From Streptomyces sp. NRRL S-350 (GTDB taxonomy: Bacteria; Actinomycetota; Actinomycetes; Streptomycetales; Streptomycetaceae), in contig NZ_JOHO01000032.1 of NCBI RefSeq assembly GCF_000719705.1, forward strand, positions 1 to 64,000: DNA of 64,000 bases, written 5' to 3'. Of the stretch, positions 31,547 to 42,225 are shown in pieces. Within the stretch, counting starts at the first letter, position 1; each line of letters starts with the position of its first letter. Both the position numbers and the translations under genes were made by a program. The notes below the pieces were generated by a model. The model did no database searches. It saw only the letters and a list, made by a program, of their open reading frames with translations, and was not told the origin of the DNA.

Positions 31547-34500
31547 GTGCTACGCCGTCCCCTGGCAGTCCTGCTGGCCATGACCATGGTCACCCTCGGA
31601 ACAGCCGGAGGGTCGGCCGCCGCCGAGACCCTGCTGCGCCGGGCCGCCGACACCGCACCCGCCGACCCCGGTCCCCGCCCCAAGCAGCCGCAGGGAACCG
31701 CCGACGGGCGCGGTCACGCCGCCACCACCGCCGCAACCAGCGCGAACGACGGCTCCGGACATCCCGGCGCGGCCCCCGCCCCCGGCGAGTTGCCCGAGGA
31801 CAAGCCCGCCGTGCCCGCCCAGAACGTCTCGCTGCCCCAGACCGCCAAGCTGCCCCACGCCGAGGCCAAGGTCACCGACAAACCCGTCGCCAAGCCCGGC
31901 GGCAAGGTCGACCCGGCCAAGAGCTTCGATCCGGCCAAGAGCAAGGAACTCCCCGAAAAGCGCACCGCGCAGCAACGGACCTTCCAGAACACCGACGGGA
32001 CCTTCACCACCCGCAGCTACCCCGAGCCGGTCAACTTCCGCCGCGCCGACGGATCCTGGGCCGCCATCGACACCACCCTGATCCCCACCGGCACCGCCAC
32101 CGCAGGCCGCGCGGCCCCCGTCCAGAACGGCTGGACCACCACCACCGCCGAGCAGCAGCTCAAGCTCGGCCTCACCGCCGACGCCGACCCGCTGGTCCAG
32201 CTCCAGCTCGCCGAGGGCATGTCCGCCGGCTACAGCCTTCAGGGCGCCGCCCCGGTCCAGGGCACCGTGCAGGGCAGCACCATCACCTACACCGACGCCC
32301 GCCCCAAGGCCGACGTGACGATCCTCGCCGGGAACTCCTCCTTCAAGGAGAACCTGGTCCTCAAGGACGCCACCGCACCCACCGAATGGGTCTTCCCGCT
32401 GCGCCTGCAGGGCGTCACCGCCTCCCTCGACGCCGACGGCTCCGTCCACTTCACCGATGCCGCCGGCACCGTGCGCGGGCGCATGCCCGCCGGCTGGATG
32501 CAGGACTCCGCCTTCACGCCCAACACCGAGGAAGGCGTGATCACCGGCGGTGTCACCTACGAGCTCGTCCAGCCGCCCGCCGGCGGCCAGGCGCTGAAGG
32601 TCAAGCTCGACGAGGCCTGGCTGCACGCCCCCGAGCGCGTCTACCCGGTCAAGGTCGACCCGCAGGTATCGTCCGTCCGGGCCGTGGAGACCACCTACGC
32701 ATACTCCGGCCACGAGCAGGACTTCTCCGGCGACACCGTGCTCAAGGTCGGCACCAACAACGGCGGCAAGAATCAGGCCACCTCGTTCGTCAAGTTCACC
32801 GGCATCGAGGACTCTCTCAGCGGCGCCACCATCCTCGGCGCCCGCCTGGGCCTGTACAACGGCTGGTCCTACAGCTGCACCCCGCGCACCGTCACCATCC
32901 ACCAGGTCACCTCCTGGTGGTCGCCCGGCGGAGTACGCGCCTCGTCCGCGCCCTCCACCGGCCCCGCCCTGGCCGCCCCCTCCTTCGCCCACGGTTGGCG
33001 GCCCAGCGCCTCCAGTGCCTGGGCCTGCCCAGAGGCCTGGGAGTCGATCGACCTCGGCGCCGACGGCCGCAACCTGGTCAACTCCTGGACCCACCACTGG
33101 ACCGCGAACTACGGCCTGGCCATCAAGACCGACGCCTGGGACAACTACTCCTGGAAGCAGTTCGGCAGCGCCAACATGTCCGGCGGCCAGCCGTACCTGG
33201 ACGTCACCTGGTCCCCCTACGGCGCCGACTACGAACTCTGGGGCGTGCAGCAGCCGGTGACCGCCACCCAGGAGGGCATCGTCCGCCTGCGCGTGTGGAA
33301 CCGCGGCATGGAGACCTGGACGCCCACCAACAACTACAAGATGTCGTACCTCCTGTACGACCAGTGGAACAACAACATCACCGACTACGGCACCAACATC
33401 GCCTGGACGTCCATGCCCTACGACGTCCCCCCGGGCGGCAGCGCCGTGGTCGACGCGCACATCCGCTCCCTCCCACAGGGCTCGTACACGGTCGGCTTCA
33501 CTATGGACCAGTACCAGGTCAGCAACTTCTGGGTCGACGCCTACGTACCTCCGATCACCATCCAGATCCCCTCCGTCAACGTCCCCCCGTACATCACCGG
33601 CCTCGCCCCGCCCTCCGGCGCGGTCGTCTACCAGCTCCAGCCCACGATCACCGCCGAGGGCACCGACCCCGACCACGCGCCGTCCCCCGAACTGGACTAC
33701 AAGTTCCGGGTCTGCCGGGTCGTCGGCGGCGACGCCCAGGTGGACTGCAAGGAAACCGAGGGGTCCCAGCGCCAGCCCCGCTTCGTCATCCCGCCCGGCT
33801 GGCTGACCTGGAACGAGCAGTACGCCTGGTACGCCAAGACCGGGGACGGCCAGGCGGAGAGCGACTGGACCGCTCCCTCCTACATCCGCACCGTCCTGCC
33901 CCAGCCCAACCAGTACACCGCCTCCGCCGACGTCGGACGCAGCGTCAACACCGCGGTCGGCAACTACACCACCGCCGCCACCGACGCGGCCCTGCCCGTC
34001 GTCGGCCCCGAGCTGTCCGTCACCCGCAGCTACAACTCCCTCGACCCGCGCACCGACGGCGCGTTCGGTGCCGGCTGGTCCACCCCCTGGGACATGCGCA
34101 TCCAGGTCGAGTCCAGCAACTGGCTCGCCCTGCCCGGCAACGTCCTGCTCACCGCCGCCAACGGCTCACGCGCCCGCTTCGGCTGGGACCCGGCCAAGGG
34201 CACGTACGTGCCCGGCAGCGGCATGGCCGCCGACTTGCGCAAGACCGACGACGGCGGCTGGACGCTCACTGACCGCGCGGGCACGGTTCACACCTTCGGC
34301 GCCGACGGCAGACTCACCCGCATCACCGACCTCGCCGGCCACAGCCAGGACCTCGTCTACGCCTCCGGCCACCCCGTCCAGGTCAAGGACGCCACCTCCG
34401 GCCGCTACCTGACCCTCAACTGGACCGGCAACCACGTCACCTCCGTGACCGCCGCCGCCTCCCCCGCCACCTGGTCCTACCAGTACGACGGCGACCGCCT

Positions 34501-37500
34501 CACCAAGGTCTGCCCGCCCGGCGCCGACCCCCAGGCGGCCACCGGCTGCACCACCTACGACTACGGCACGGGCTCGCGCTACCGCACCGCCGTCCGCGAC
34601 GCCGGACCCGCCGGCTACTGGCGCCTCGGCCAGGGCGACGGCAGCTCCCTGACCAATGACGCCCAGGTCAGCGACCGCGCCCCGGCCGGGGCCAGGGACG
34701 TCACCCCGGGCGCCGACGGCGCACTCGGCGCCAGCGGCAACCAGGCCCTCACCTTCAACGGCCGTTCCACCAGCTACGTCGAGCTGCCCAACCGGGCCAT
34801 CAGCTCGTCCGTCAACCGCAGCGTCGAACTGTGGTTCCGCACCGCCGCGCCCGGCGTCATCCTCACCTACCAGAACCGCGCCATGGGCGAGGACCCGTAC
34901 AACATCGTTCCCGCCCTGTACGTCGGATCCGACAACAAGCTGCGCGGCAAGTTCAACAGCCCCGGCACCCCCGTCACCAGCACCCGCGACGTCACCGACA
35001 ACGCCTGGCACCACGTCGTCCTGGCCGGCGCCCGCGACAACACCGCGATGTTCCTCGACGGCGAGCTGGCCGGCACCACCCCCGGCGACATCGACCACCT
35101 CAACATGGACCGCGCCTACCTCGGCGGCGGCTACACCGGCAACTGGCCCGGCGGCAACGGCGGCTGGTCCTGGTTCACCGGCCAGATCGACGAAGCCGCG
35201 ACCTACGACTACCCGCTCACCGAGCAGACCGTCGCCGAGCACTACGCCCTGCGCACCGGCAGCGCCCAGCTCACCAGGACCACCCTGCCCACCGGCCGCA
35301 CCAGCGCCCAGGTCACCTACGACGCCACCACCGAACGCGTCACCAAGGTCACCGACGCCGCCGGCGGCGACTGGAAGATCTCCGAACCCACCTACAGCGG
35401 CGGCTCCTTCCTCTACAGCAACGCCGTCAAGGCCTCCAACCCGGCCGGCTACTGGCGCCTGGGCGAACGCGACGGCGCCACCGCCGCCAGCGAGGTCGGC
35501 AACGGCCTGGCCGGAACCTACGGCGACGGCGTCACCAAGAAAGCCCCCGGCGTCTTCGCCCCCACCGACGACACCGCCGCCCGCTTCGACGGCTCCGCCG
35601 ACTCCCGGATCGAGATCCCACAGGACGTCCTGCACGCCAAGACCGACCTCGCCGTCGAACTCTGGTTCAACACCACCACCCCCGGCGTGCTCATCGGCGA
35701 CCAGAGCCGCACCATCGACGACCCCGACGGCGTCGGCGGCAGCTGGACCCCCGTCATGTACGTCGGCACCGACGGCAAGCTGCGCGGCCGCTTCTGCTGC
35801 GCAGCCCCCGAAGGCGCCGTCTCCCCGAACCCCGTCACCGACGGCGCCTGGCACCACGCCGTACTGTCCGTGCAAGGCACGACCCAGACCCTCTACCTCG
35901 ACGGGCAGGTCCTCGGCACCCACACCGGCGCGATCGACCACCAGCAGAACACCCACACCTACATCGGCGCCGGTTCCGCCCGCTTCTGGCCGGCCGCTCC
36001 GGGCGACATCAGCCACTTCAACGGCGCCATCGACGAAGTCGCCCTCTACCAGCACCCGCTGAGCGACAGCGACGTCGTCGCCCACTACCGCGCCCGCAGC
36101 GCCCAGGTCGCAGGCCAGGGCACCGGTTACCGAGGCTCCGTCGTCGCCGATTCGCCCGGCGCCTACTGGCGGATGGACGAGACCGCAGGCTCCACCGCCG
36201 CCAGCGAGGTCGCCGCGATCAAGGGCAACGGCACCTACGCCCCCGCCGCCAAGCCCGGCACCACCGGCGTGTTCGGCCCCGGCGACGGCCACGCCGCCCA
36301 GTTCAACGGCACCGACAGCTCGTACGTCGAGGTGCCCGCCCAGATCCTGCGCAGCCAGACCGACCTCGCCGCCGAACTCTGGTTCCGCACCGGGACGGAG
36401 GGCGTCCTCCTGGACCAGCGCAACGACACCAGCGGCAACACGGTGCTCGACCTGTACGTCGGCTCCGACGGCAAGCTGCGCGGCATGTTCTTCGGTGCCG
36501 ACAACGGCCCGATCACCACGGCCGGCACCGTCACCGACGGCTCCTGGCACCACGTCGTGATCAGCGCGGCCCAGGGCACCCAGTCGCTCTACCTGGACGG
36601 CACCCTGGTGGGCACCCTCTCCGGTACCGTCAACCACCTCGACATGGACCGCGTCATCATCGGTGGCGGCTATGTCGGCAACTGGCCCGGCGGCAACGGC
36701 GGATGGTCCTGGCTGAACGGCCAGATCGATGAGGTCGCCTTCTACCAGCACCCGCTCAGCGCCGACCGCGTCGCCGCCCACTACCAGGCGCGCTCCTCCT
36801 CCTCGGCCACCGAACTCGCCGCCCGCGTCACCCTCACCGACCCGGCCGGCAACACCAGCACCGACATCCACGACGCCACCCGCGGCGACCGCCTCATCTC
36901 CCGCACCGACGAAGCCGGCAACACCACCAGCTACACCTACGACACCGGCGGCTTCGTCCACACCGTCACCGACCCCAACGGCCACTCCACCGTCAGCGGC
37001 CAGGACGCCCGCGGCAACACCGTCTCCCTGACCACCTGCCGCGACGTCAACTCCTGCTGGACCTCCTACACCAGCTACCACTACGACCCGGCCAACCCGC
37101 GCGACCCGCGCAACGACAAGCCCACCGAGACCCGCGACGCCCGCTCCGCCGGGCCCGGCGACCCCACCTACCGCACCACCGTCGCCTACACCGCCCTCGG
37201 CCTGCCCGAATCCACCACCCGCCCCGACGGCCGCACCACCCGCACCAGCTACACCACCGGCACCGAACCCGCCTACGGCGGCGGCACCACCCCCGCCGGG
37301 CTGCTCGCCAGCGAGACCACCGCCGCCGGGGCCGTCACCACCTACGCCTACTACTCCACCGGTGACCTGGCCCGCACCACCGCCCCCAGCGGACTCACCC
37401 TCACCTACGGCTACGACACCGCCGGCCGCAAGACCTGGACCACCGAGACCTCCGACGCCCAGCCCACCGGAGTCACCACCACCTACGAGTACGACCAACT

Positions 37501-40500
37501 GGGCCGCCAGACCGCCCAGACCGGCCCCAAGGTCACCGACGCCGTCACCGGCGACACCCACCAGACCAAGACCACCGCCACCTTCGACGCCGACGGCCGC
37601 CCCACCGGCGCCACCACCACCGACATCGCCGGCCTCGACGGCACCCGCACCACCGCCAGCAGCTACGACAGCGCCGGCCGCCTGGAGAGCGACACCGACG
37701 CGATGGGCGGCGTCACCCGCTACGGCTACGACACGCTCAGCCGTCTCACCACAGTCACCGACCCCCTCGGCCAGGTCACCACCCACACCTACACCCCGCG
37801 CAGCCAGCCCGCGACCACCGTCGTCAAGGGCTGGAACGGCGACGGCAAGGGCACCCGCGACCTCACCGTCGAATCCCGCGCCTACGACCCCGCCGGCCGC
37901 CTCGCCTCCCTCACCGACGCCATGGGCGCCGTCACCAGCTACACCTACTTCGACGACGGCCTGCCCGCCACCGTCACCGCCCAGGACGTCACCCAGGCCG
38001 ACGGCAGCACCCGCTCCATCATCCTGGAAACCGACGAATACGACGGCGCCGGCCACCTCGTCAAGCAGACCACCGGCGGCGGACGCACCACCACCGTGCG
38101 CACCGTCGACCCCTCCGGACGCGTCACCCAGACCGTCCTCGACCCGGCCGGCCTGGGCTGTACCACCACCGTCGGCTACGACGCCGACGACCACGTCACC
38201 ACCAGCACCCTCAAGGTCAGCGACACCGAGAACAGCGTCCAGACCAGCACCTACGACACCGCCGGCCGCCTCACCCGAAGCCAGCTCGCCTCCTCCACCG
38301 GCGGCCCCACCGCCGTCAGCACCTTCAGCTACGACCAGCGCGGCCTGCTCACCGCCGCCACCTCCCCGAACGGCAACGCCCCCGGCGCCGACCCGGCCGC
38401 CTCCACCACCACCTACCAGTACGACGTCCTCGGACGCCGCACCACCACGACCGCCCCGGCCGTCGCCGCCGAAAGCGGCGGAGCAGCCGCCACCACCGTC
38501 CGCCCGACCACCACCACCGGCTACAACGCCTTCGGCGAAGCCACCAGAGAGAAGGACCCGCTCGGCAACACCACTGTCAAGCAGGTCGACAGCCTCGGCC
38601 GCACCACCCAGGTCACCCTGCCCACGTACTACCAGCCGGGCAGCACCTCCCCGCTCACCCCCATCACCACCTTCGAGTACGACAAACTCTCCCGGGTCAC
38701 CGCGACCACCGACGGACTGAAGCGCAAGACCACCTACGCCTACGACCGCCTGAGCCACCAGATCCAGCGCGTCGACCCCAACACCAACGGTGGCCTCGGA
38801 GCCCAGACGCCGGTCTACGACACCGCACCCACCTGGACCTCGACCTGGACGCCCAACGGCCTCCAGCTCTCCACCACCGACCCGCTCGGCGCCCGCACCG
38901 AAGCCACCTACGACCAACTCGGCCGCACCCTCACCGCGACCACCGTCGAACGCCGTCCCACCCCCCAGAACCTGACCACCAAGTTCACCTGGGATGACGC
39001 CGGCAACCGCACCTCCGTCAGCACCCCGTCCGGCAGCACCAGCAGTGCCACCTTCAACCCCGCCGGCGAAGTCATCACCAGCACCGACCCCGTCGGACGC
39101 GTCAGCAAGGCCGAGTATGACGGCCTCGGCCGCACCGTGCGCGCCACCGCCCCCCTCGGCGAATCCGTGCGCACCCGCTACGACGCCCTCGGCAACCCCG
39201 CCGCCACCGACAACCTCGACCCGGCCGGCACCGTGCTGCGCACCGCGACTGCCACCTACGACCTGGAAGGACGGGTCCTCACCACCACCAGCCCGGCCAC
39301 CGGCGCCGTCACCAGCACCGCCTACGACGTGCTGGGCCGCCCGGTGAAGCTCACCGAGCCCGTGGCCGCCGGCCAGAACATCACCACTACCCTCGGCTAC
39401 GACGCCGCCGGCAACCGCACCCGCCTGACCGACGGCCGGGGCAACACCACCGTCTACACCTTCAACACCTGGGGCCTGCCGGAGTCCACCGTCGAGCCGG
39501 CCACCACCGCCCACCCGGCCGCTGCCGACCGCACCTGGACCACCAGCTACGACCTGGGCGGCCAGGCGTGGAAGCTCACCGAGCCGGGCGGGGTCACCCG
39601 CCAGCGCAGCTACGACCCGGCCGGGCGCCTGGTGCACGAGACCGGCATCAGCGCCGAGACCGACACCGCCGCCCGGGAGCTGGCCTACGATCCGGCCGGC
39701 CACCTCATCCGCAACAACTCCGACGCCCTGAGCGCCCAGAACTACGCCTACAACGACCGCGGTCTGCTGATCTCGGCCGGCACCGACCTGACGGCGGCCA
39801 CCCAGACGTGGGAATACGACGCCGACGGTCGCGTCACCAAGCGCCAGGACAAGGACACGGACTTGACGGTCTTCGGCTACAAGGCCGACGGCCAGCTCGA
39901 CTGGGCCAACAACCCCAAGCTCAAGACCAAGAACTGGTACGGCTACGACGGTGACGGCCGCCTCAGCAAGCAGTGGTACATCCAGGCCGACCCGGCCGAC
40001 ACGACCAAGGACCAGGTGAAGTCCGAGCGGCGCCTGAGCTATGACCCGCTCGGCCGCCTGGCCGGTGATCAGCTGGTGGCCGTCGGCGGCCCCGGCACCC
40101 CGCTCGCCGGCACCGCCTACGAGTACGACCTCGACAACCACCTCACCCGTAAGACCGTCAGCGGCGCCGCCACCGACCCCGTCAACGACAACCGTTACGG
40201 CTACGACCTGGCCGGCCGCCTCAGCTCCTGGACCGCAGACGGCACCACCACCGCCTATGCGTGGGACGCCGCCGGCAACCGCACCACTAACGGCACCGCC
40301 ACCGCCACCTACGACGAGCGCAATCGCCTGCAGTCGGACGGCACCAGCACCTACCGCTACACCGCGCGCGGCACCCTGGCCGCCGTCACCACCGGAGCCA
40401 AGCAGGACACCCTCACCTATGACGCCTTCGGCCGCCTGATCACCGAGGGCACCACTACGTACACCTACGACGGACTCGACCGCGTCACCAGTCGCAACGC

Positions 40501-42208
40501 CGCCCGCTTCACCTACGACGGCGGCTCCAACAACCTCACCAACGACGGCACCTGGACCTACGCCCGCGACACCGCCGGCAACCTGCTGGGCGCCGCCAAT
40601 GCCACCACCAGCGTGCGCCTGCGCACCGACCAGCACACCGACGTCACCGCAACCCTCGACCCCAACGGCACCACCGTCACCGGCGCCACCACCTACGACC
40701 CCTTCGGCAAGCCCACCGCCACCAGCGGCACCGGCACCGGCCTCGGCTACCAGAGCGGCTGGACCGACCCCACCAGCGGCGACGTCAACATGGCCGCCCG
40801 CTGGTACCGCCCCGGCACCGGCGGCTTCACCAGCCGCGACTCCTACCTCCTGAGCCCCAACCCCTCCGCCCAGGCCAACCGCTACACCTACGGCAACGCC
40901 AGCCCGCTCAACGGCACCGACCCCTCGGGGCACTGCTTCTGGGACGCCTGCGTGGCCGAGGGGGCGCTCCTTTGGGGGGTCGGGGCCGCCGTAGTCTGCT
41001 ACTTCTCCTGCCAGCAGATGGCCAAGGCAGGAGGACAGGTCGTCGACAACACGATCAGCGGCGCCAAGAACACGTACAACTGGGCCCACGACCAGTTCAC
41101 CAGCTCGGGCAGCAGCTCCGCAGCTTCGTCGACTGCCGCCTCCAGGCCCTGGGTCAACGACCTCGCGCTGGAAAAGGCGGACGTGCACGCCCGCGCCGCC
41201 GAGATTGCGGCTGCCGCAGCTGCGGCAGCTGCGGCAGCCGCCGCAGCCACGACCGACACCACGGCAGCGGGCGACGACACCTGTTGGTCGAACTGTGGCG
41301 GAACCTTCCGCCCGGCGAAGCTCCACCGCCCCACGACCACGATCAAGCGGCCGGTGGACATCCCGACCCCCAAGCCGCTCTGGGACCCGCGGAAGACCGA
41401 CATCGAACGCCCCCCGCCGAAGCCCGACTGGGAGCCGCCGAATCCCAGCGACATCCTTAAGATCATCTCCGCCGTCTACCATGCCGCCGACCTGCTCAAC
41501 CAGCTCACCACCAACCAGAACACCACCCCCGACCAGGACACCGACACTCACTCGGCTTCGGGTGCGGACCCCGGGAACGACCAGGGCGAGGACAAGAGCT
41601 GTCGCGAAGGCGGCGAGGGCTGGGTCCGGTACGGTACCCGTGATATTGCAAATGGGAACCGGGCGACCCAGATGAATGCCTGCCTCGACAGGGCGTGGCT
41701 CGATTCTCGCGAGGGTTCGTCGACGACCAGGGAAATCCGGCCGCCTGGATATGAATGGGCCCGCAAGTATGCTGCCTACCTTGGCAATGCTCCGAACCTG
41801 GGTCAATGGATAAACAACTGTCATCTACTCGGCAAGAATCTCAGCGGATCCGGCGTTGATCTGGACAATCTGGCGACGTGCTCGCGAGCGGCGAATGCGG
41901 ATCCCATCGATCCCAGGGACCGCAAGATCGTTCCGAACATGAAGGATCTGGAGACGCAGGTCCATGACGCGATCATGAAGGGCGGTCAGGTCGTCCGCTA
42001 TACTGTGACGCCTCATTATGAGGATAATCGGACAGTTCCATATGAATTCCAGATAACAGCTATCGGGCAGTATGCGGATGGCACGCGTGGCCTGAACATC
42101 GACAAGGCCGTCCCGAACGAAATATTCAGCAATCGTTCGGGTGTCACATTCAACCTCGGCCGAGTGACCAGTAACGGGCAGCCGGTTCCCATTGGGCCGA
42201 CGCCATAG
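31547..42208 (+). CDS. Secreted Rhs/YD-repeat polymorphic toxin with LamG domains and endonuclease-like C-terminus
   Basis: 3553 residues from GTG. Signal peptide 1-26 (RRPLAVLLAMTMVTLG...). DNRLRE-like beta domain about 374-552. Ig/FnIII-like region 565-780. DUF6531-like start of the Rhs region from 793. Three LamG/concanavalin-like domains at about 1017-1240, 1292-1518 and 1531-1748, each opening with a GYWRLG or AYWRMDE motif. YD repeats about 1762-3050. Rhs core 3051-3128 (DPFGK, YRPGTGGFTSRDSY, RYTYGNASPLNGTDPSGH). After DPSGH come a Cys-rich hydrophobic run, poly-Ala, a Pro-rich linker and, from 3358, a domain with NNCHLLGKNLSGSGVDLDNL matching the Endonuclea_NS_2 pattern (xGHLxG...GxGxxxNL); His3426 is the putative base. 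SUKH immunity genes follow. The Rhs shell should encapsulate the toxin; the target is probably nucleic acid of competing cells. Confidence 0.9.
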   Translation: MLRRPLAVLLAMTMVTLGTAGGSAAAETLLRRAADTAPADPGPRPKQPQGTADGRGHAATTAATSANDGSGHPGAAPAPGELPEDKPAVPAQNVSLPQTAKLPHAEAKVTDKPVAKPGGKVDPAKSFDPAKSKELPEKRTAQQRTFQNTDGTFTTRSYPEPVNFRRADGSWAAIDTTLIPTGTATAGRAAPVQNGWTTTTAEQQLKLGLTADADPLVQLQLAEGMSAGYSLQGAAPVQGTVQGSTITYTDARPKADVTILAGNSSFKENLVLKDATAPTEWVFPLRLQGVTASLDADGSVHFTDAAGTVRGRMPAGWMQDSAFTPNTEEGVITGGVTYELVQPPAGGQALKVKLDEAWLHAPERVYPVKVDPQVSSVRAVETTYAYSGHEQDFSGDTVLKVGTNNGGKNQATSFVKFTGIEDSLSGATILGARLGLYNGWSYSCTPRTVTIHQVTSWWSPGGVRASSAPSTGPALAAPSFAHGWRPSASSAWACPEAWESIDLGADGRNLVNSWTHHWTANYGLAIKTDAWDNYSWKQFGSANMSGGQPYLDVTWSPYGADYELWGVQQPVTATQEGIVRLRVWNRGMETWTPTNNYKMSYLLYDQWNNNITDYGTNIAWTSMPYDVPPGGSAVVDAHIRSLPQGSYTVGFTMDQYQVSNFWVDAYVPPITIQIPSVNVPPYITGLAPPSGAVVYQLQPTITAEGTDPDHAPSPELDYKFRVCRVVGGDAQVDCKETEGSQRQPRFVIPPGWLTWNEQYAWYAKTGDGQAESDWTAPSYIRTVLPQPNQYTASADVGRSVNTAVGNYTTAATDAALPVVGPELSVTRSYNSLDPRTDGAFGAGWSTPWDMRIQVESSNWLALPGNVLLTAANGSRARFGWDPAKGTYVPGSGMAADLRKTDDGGWTLTDRAGTVHTFGADGRLTRITDLAGHSQDLVYASGHPVQVKDATSGRYLTLNWTGNHVTSVTAAASPATWSYQYDGDRLTKVCPPGADPQAATGCTTYDYGTGSRYRTAVRDAGPAGYWRLGQGDGSSLTNDAQVSDRAPAGARDVTPGADGALGASGNQALTFNGRSTSYVELPNRAISSSVNRSVELWFRTAAPGVILTYQNRAMGEDPYNIVPALYVGSDNKLRGKFNSPGTPVTSTRDVTDNAWHHVVLAGARDNTAMFLDGELAGTTPGDIDHLNMDRAYLGGGYTGNWPGGNGGWSWFTGQIDEAATYDYPLTEQTVAEHYALRTGSAQLTRTTLPTGRTSAQVTYDATTERVTKVTDAAGGDWKISEPTYSGGSFLYSNAVKASNPAGYWRLGERDGATAASEVGNGLAGTYGDGVTKKAPGVFAPTDDTAARFDGSADSRIEIPQDVLHAKTDLAVELWFNTTTPGVLIGDQSRTIDDPDGVGGSWTPVMYVGTDGKLRGRFCCAAPEGAVSPNPVTDGAWHHAVLSVQGTTQTLYLDGQVLGTHTGAIDHQQNTHTYIGAGSARFWPAAPGDISHFNGAIDEVALYQHPLSDSDVVAHYRARSAQVAGQGTGYRGSVVADSPGAYWRMDETAGSTAASEVAAIKGNGTYAPAAKPGTTGVFGPGDGHAAQFNGTDSSYVEVPAQILRSQTDLAAELWFRTGTEGVLLDQRNDTSGNTVLDLYVGSDGKLRGMFFGADNGPITTAGTVTDGSWHHVVISAAQGTQSLYLDGTLVGTLSGTVNHLDMDRVIIGGGYVGNWPGGNGGWSWLNGQIDEVAFYQHPLSADRVAAHYQARSSSSATELAARVTLTDPAGNTSTDIHDATRGDRLISRTDEAGNTTSYTYDTGGFVHTVTDPNGHSTVSGQDARGNTVSLTTCRDVNSCWTSYTSYHYDPANPRDPRNDKPTETRDARSAGPGDPTYRTTVAYTALGLPESTTRPDGRTTRTSYTTGTEPAYGGGTTPAGLLASETTAAGAVTTYAYYSTGDLARTTAPSGLTLTYGYDTAGRKTWTTETSDAQPTGVTTTYEYDQLGRQTAQTGPKVTDAVTGDTHQTKTTATFDADGRPTGATTTDIAGLDGTRTTASSYDSAGRLESDTDAMGGVTRYGYDTLSRLTTVTDPLGQVTTHTYTPRSQPATTVVKGWNGDGKGTRDLTVESRAYDPAGRLASLTDAMGAVTSYTYFDDGLPATVTAQDVTQADGSTRSIILETDEYDGAGHLVKQTTGGGRTTTVRTVDPSGRVTQTVLDPAGLGCTTTVGYDADDHVTTSTLKVSDTENSVQTSTYDTAGRLTRSQLASSTGGPTAVSTFSYDQRGLLTAATSPNGNAPGADPAASTTTYQYDVLGRRTTTTAPAVAAESGGAAATTVRPTTTTGYNAFGEATREKDPLGNTTVKQVDSLGRTTQVTLPTYYQPGSTSPLTPITTFEYDKLSRVTATTDGLKRKTTYAYDRLSHQIQRVDPNTNGGLGAQTPVYDTAPTWTSTWTPNGLQLSTTDPLGARTEATYDQLGRTLTATTVERRPTPQNLTTKFTWDDAGNRTSVSTPSGSTSSATFNPAGEVITSTDPVGRVSKAEYDGLGRTVRATAPLGESVRTRYDALGNPAATDNLDPAGTVLRTATATYDLEGRVLTTTSPATGAVTSTAYDVLGRPVKLTEPVAAGQNITTTLGYDAAGNRTRLTDGRGNTTVYTFNTWGLPESTVEPATTAHPAAADRTWTTSYDLGGQAWKLTEPGGVTRQRSYDPAGRLVHETGISAETDTAARELAYDPAGHLIRNNSDALSAQNYAYNDRGLLISAGTDLTAATQTWEYDADGRVTKRQDKDTDLTVFGYKADGQLDWANNPKLKTKNWYGYDGDGRLSKQWYIQADPADTTKDQVKSERRLSYDPLGRLAGDQLVAVGGPGTPLAGTAYEYDLDNHLTRKTVSGAATDPVNDNRYGYDLAGRLSSWTADGTTTAYAWDAAGNRTTNGTATATYDERNRLQSDGTSTYRYTARGTLAAVTTGAKQDTLTYDAFGRLITEGTTTYTYDGLDRVTSRNAARFTYDGGSNNLTNDGTWTYARDTAGNLLGAANATTSVRLRTDQHTDVTATLDPNGTTVTGATTYDPFGKPTATSGTGTGLGYQSGWTDPTSGDVNMAARWYRPGTGGFTSRDSYLLSPNPSAQANRYTYGNASPLNGTDPSGHCFWDACVAEGALLWGVGAAVVCYFSCQQMAKAGGQVVDNTISGAKNTYNWAHDQFTSSGSSSAASSTAASRPWVNDLALEKADVHARAAEIAAAAAAAAAAAAAATTDTTAAGDDTCWSNCGGTFRPAKLHRPTTTIKRPVDIPTPKPLWDPRKTDIERPPPKPDWEPPNPSDILKIISAVYHAADLLNQLTTNQNTTPDQDTDTHSASGADPGNDQGEDKSCREGGEGWVRYGTRDIANGNRATQMNACLDRAWLDSREGSSTTREIRPPGYEWARKYAAYLGNAPNLGQWINNCHLLGKNLSGSGVDLDNLATCSRAANADPIDPRDRKIVPNMKDLETQVHDAIMKGGQVVRYTVTPHYEDNRTVPYEFQITAIGQYADGTRGLNIDKAVPNEIFSNRSGVTFNLGRVTSNGQPVPIGPTP
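41202..41251 (+). repeat. GCN repeat coding for a poly-alanine tract
   Basis: A run of gcagctgcggcagctgcggc-type codons codes for about fourteen alanines between the Rhs core and the toxin domain. In-frame, so length can vary. It lies within the exchangeable C-terminal segment. Confidence 0.85.
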
Positions 42209-42225
42209 TGAAAAGGGAGTGAATC

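Noticed and set aside
34166..41824. A 2552-codon open frame on the minus strand opposite the Rhs gene
   Set aside because: It is a G+C-driven shadow: the plus strand encodes recognisable LamG, YD and core motifs throughout, while the minus product is Gly/Val/Ala low complexity without any motif.
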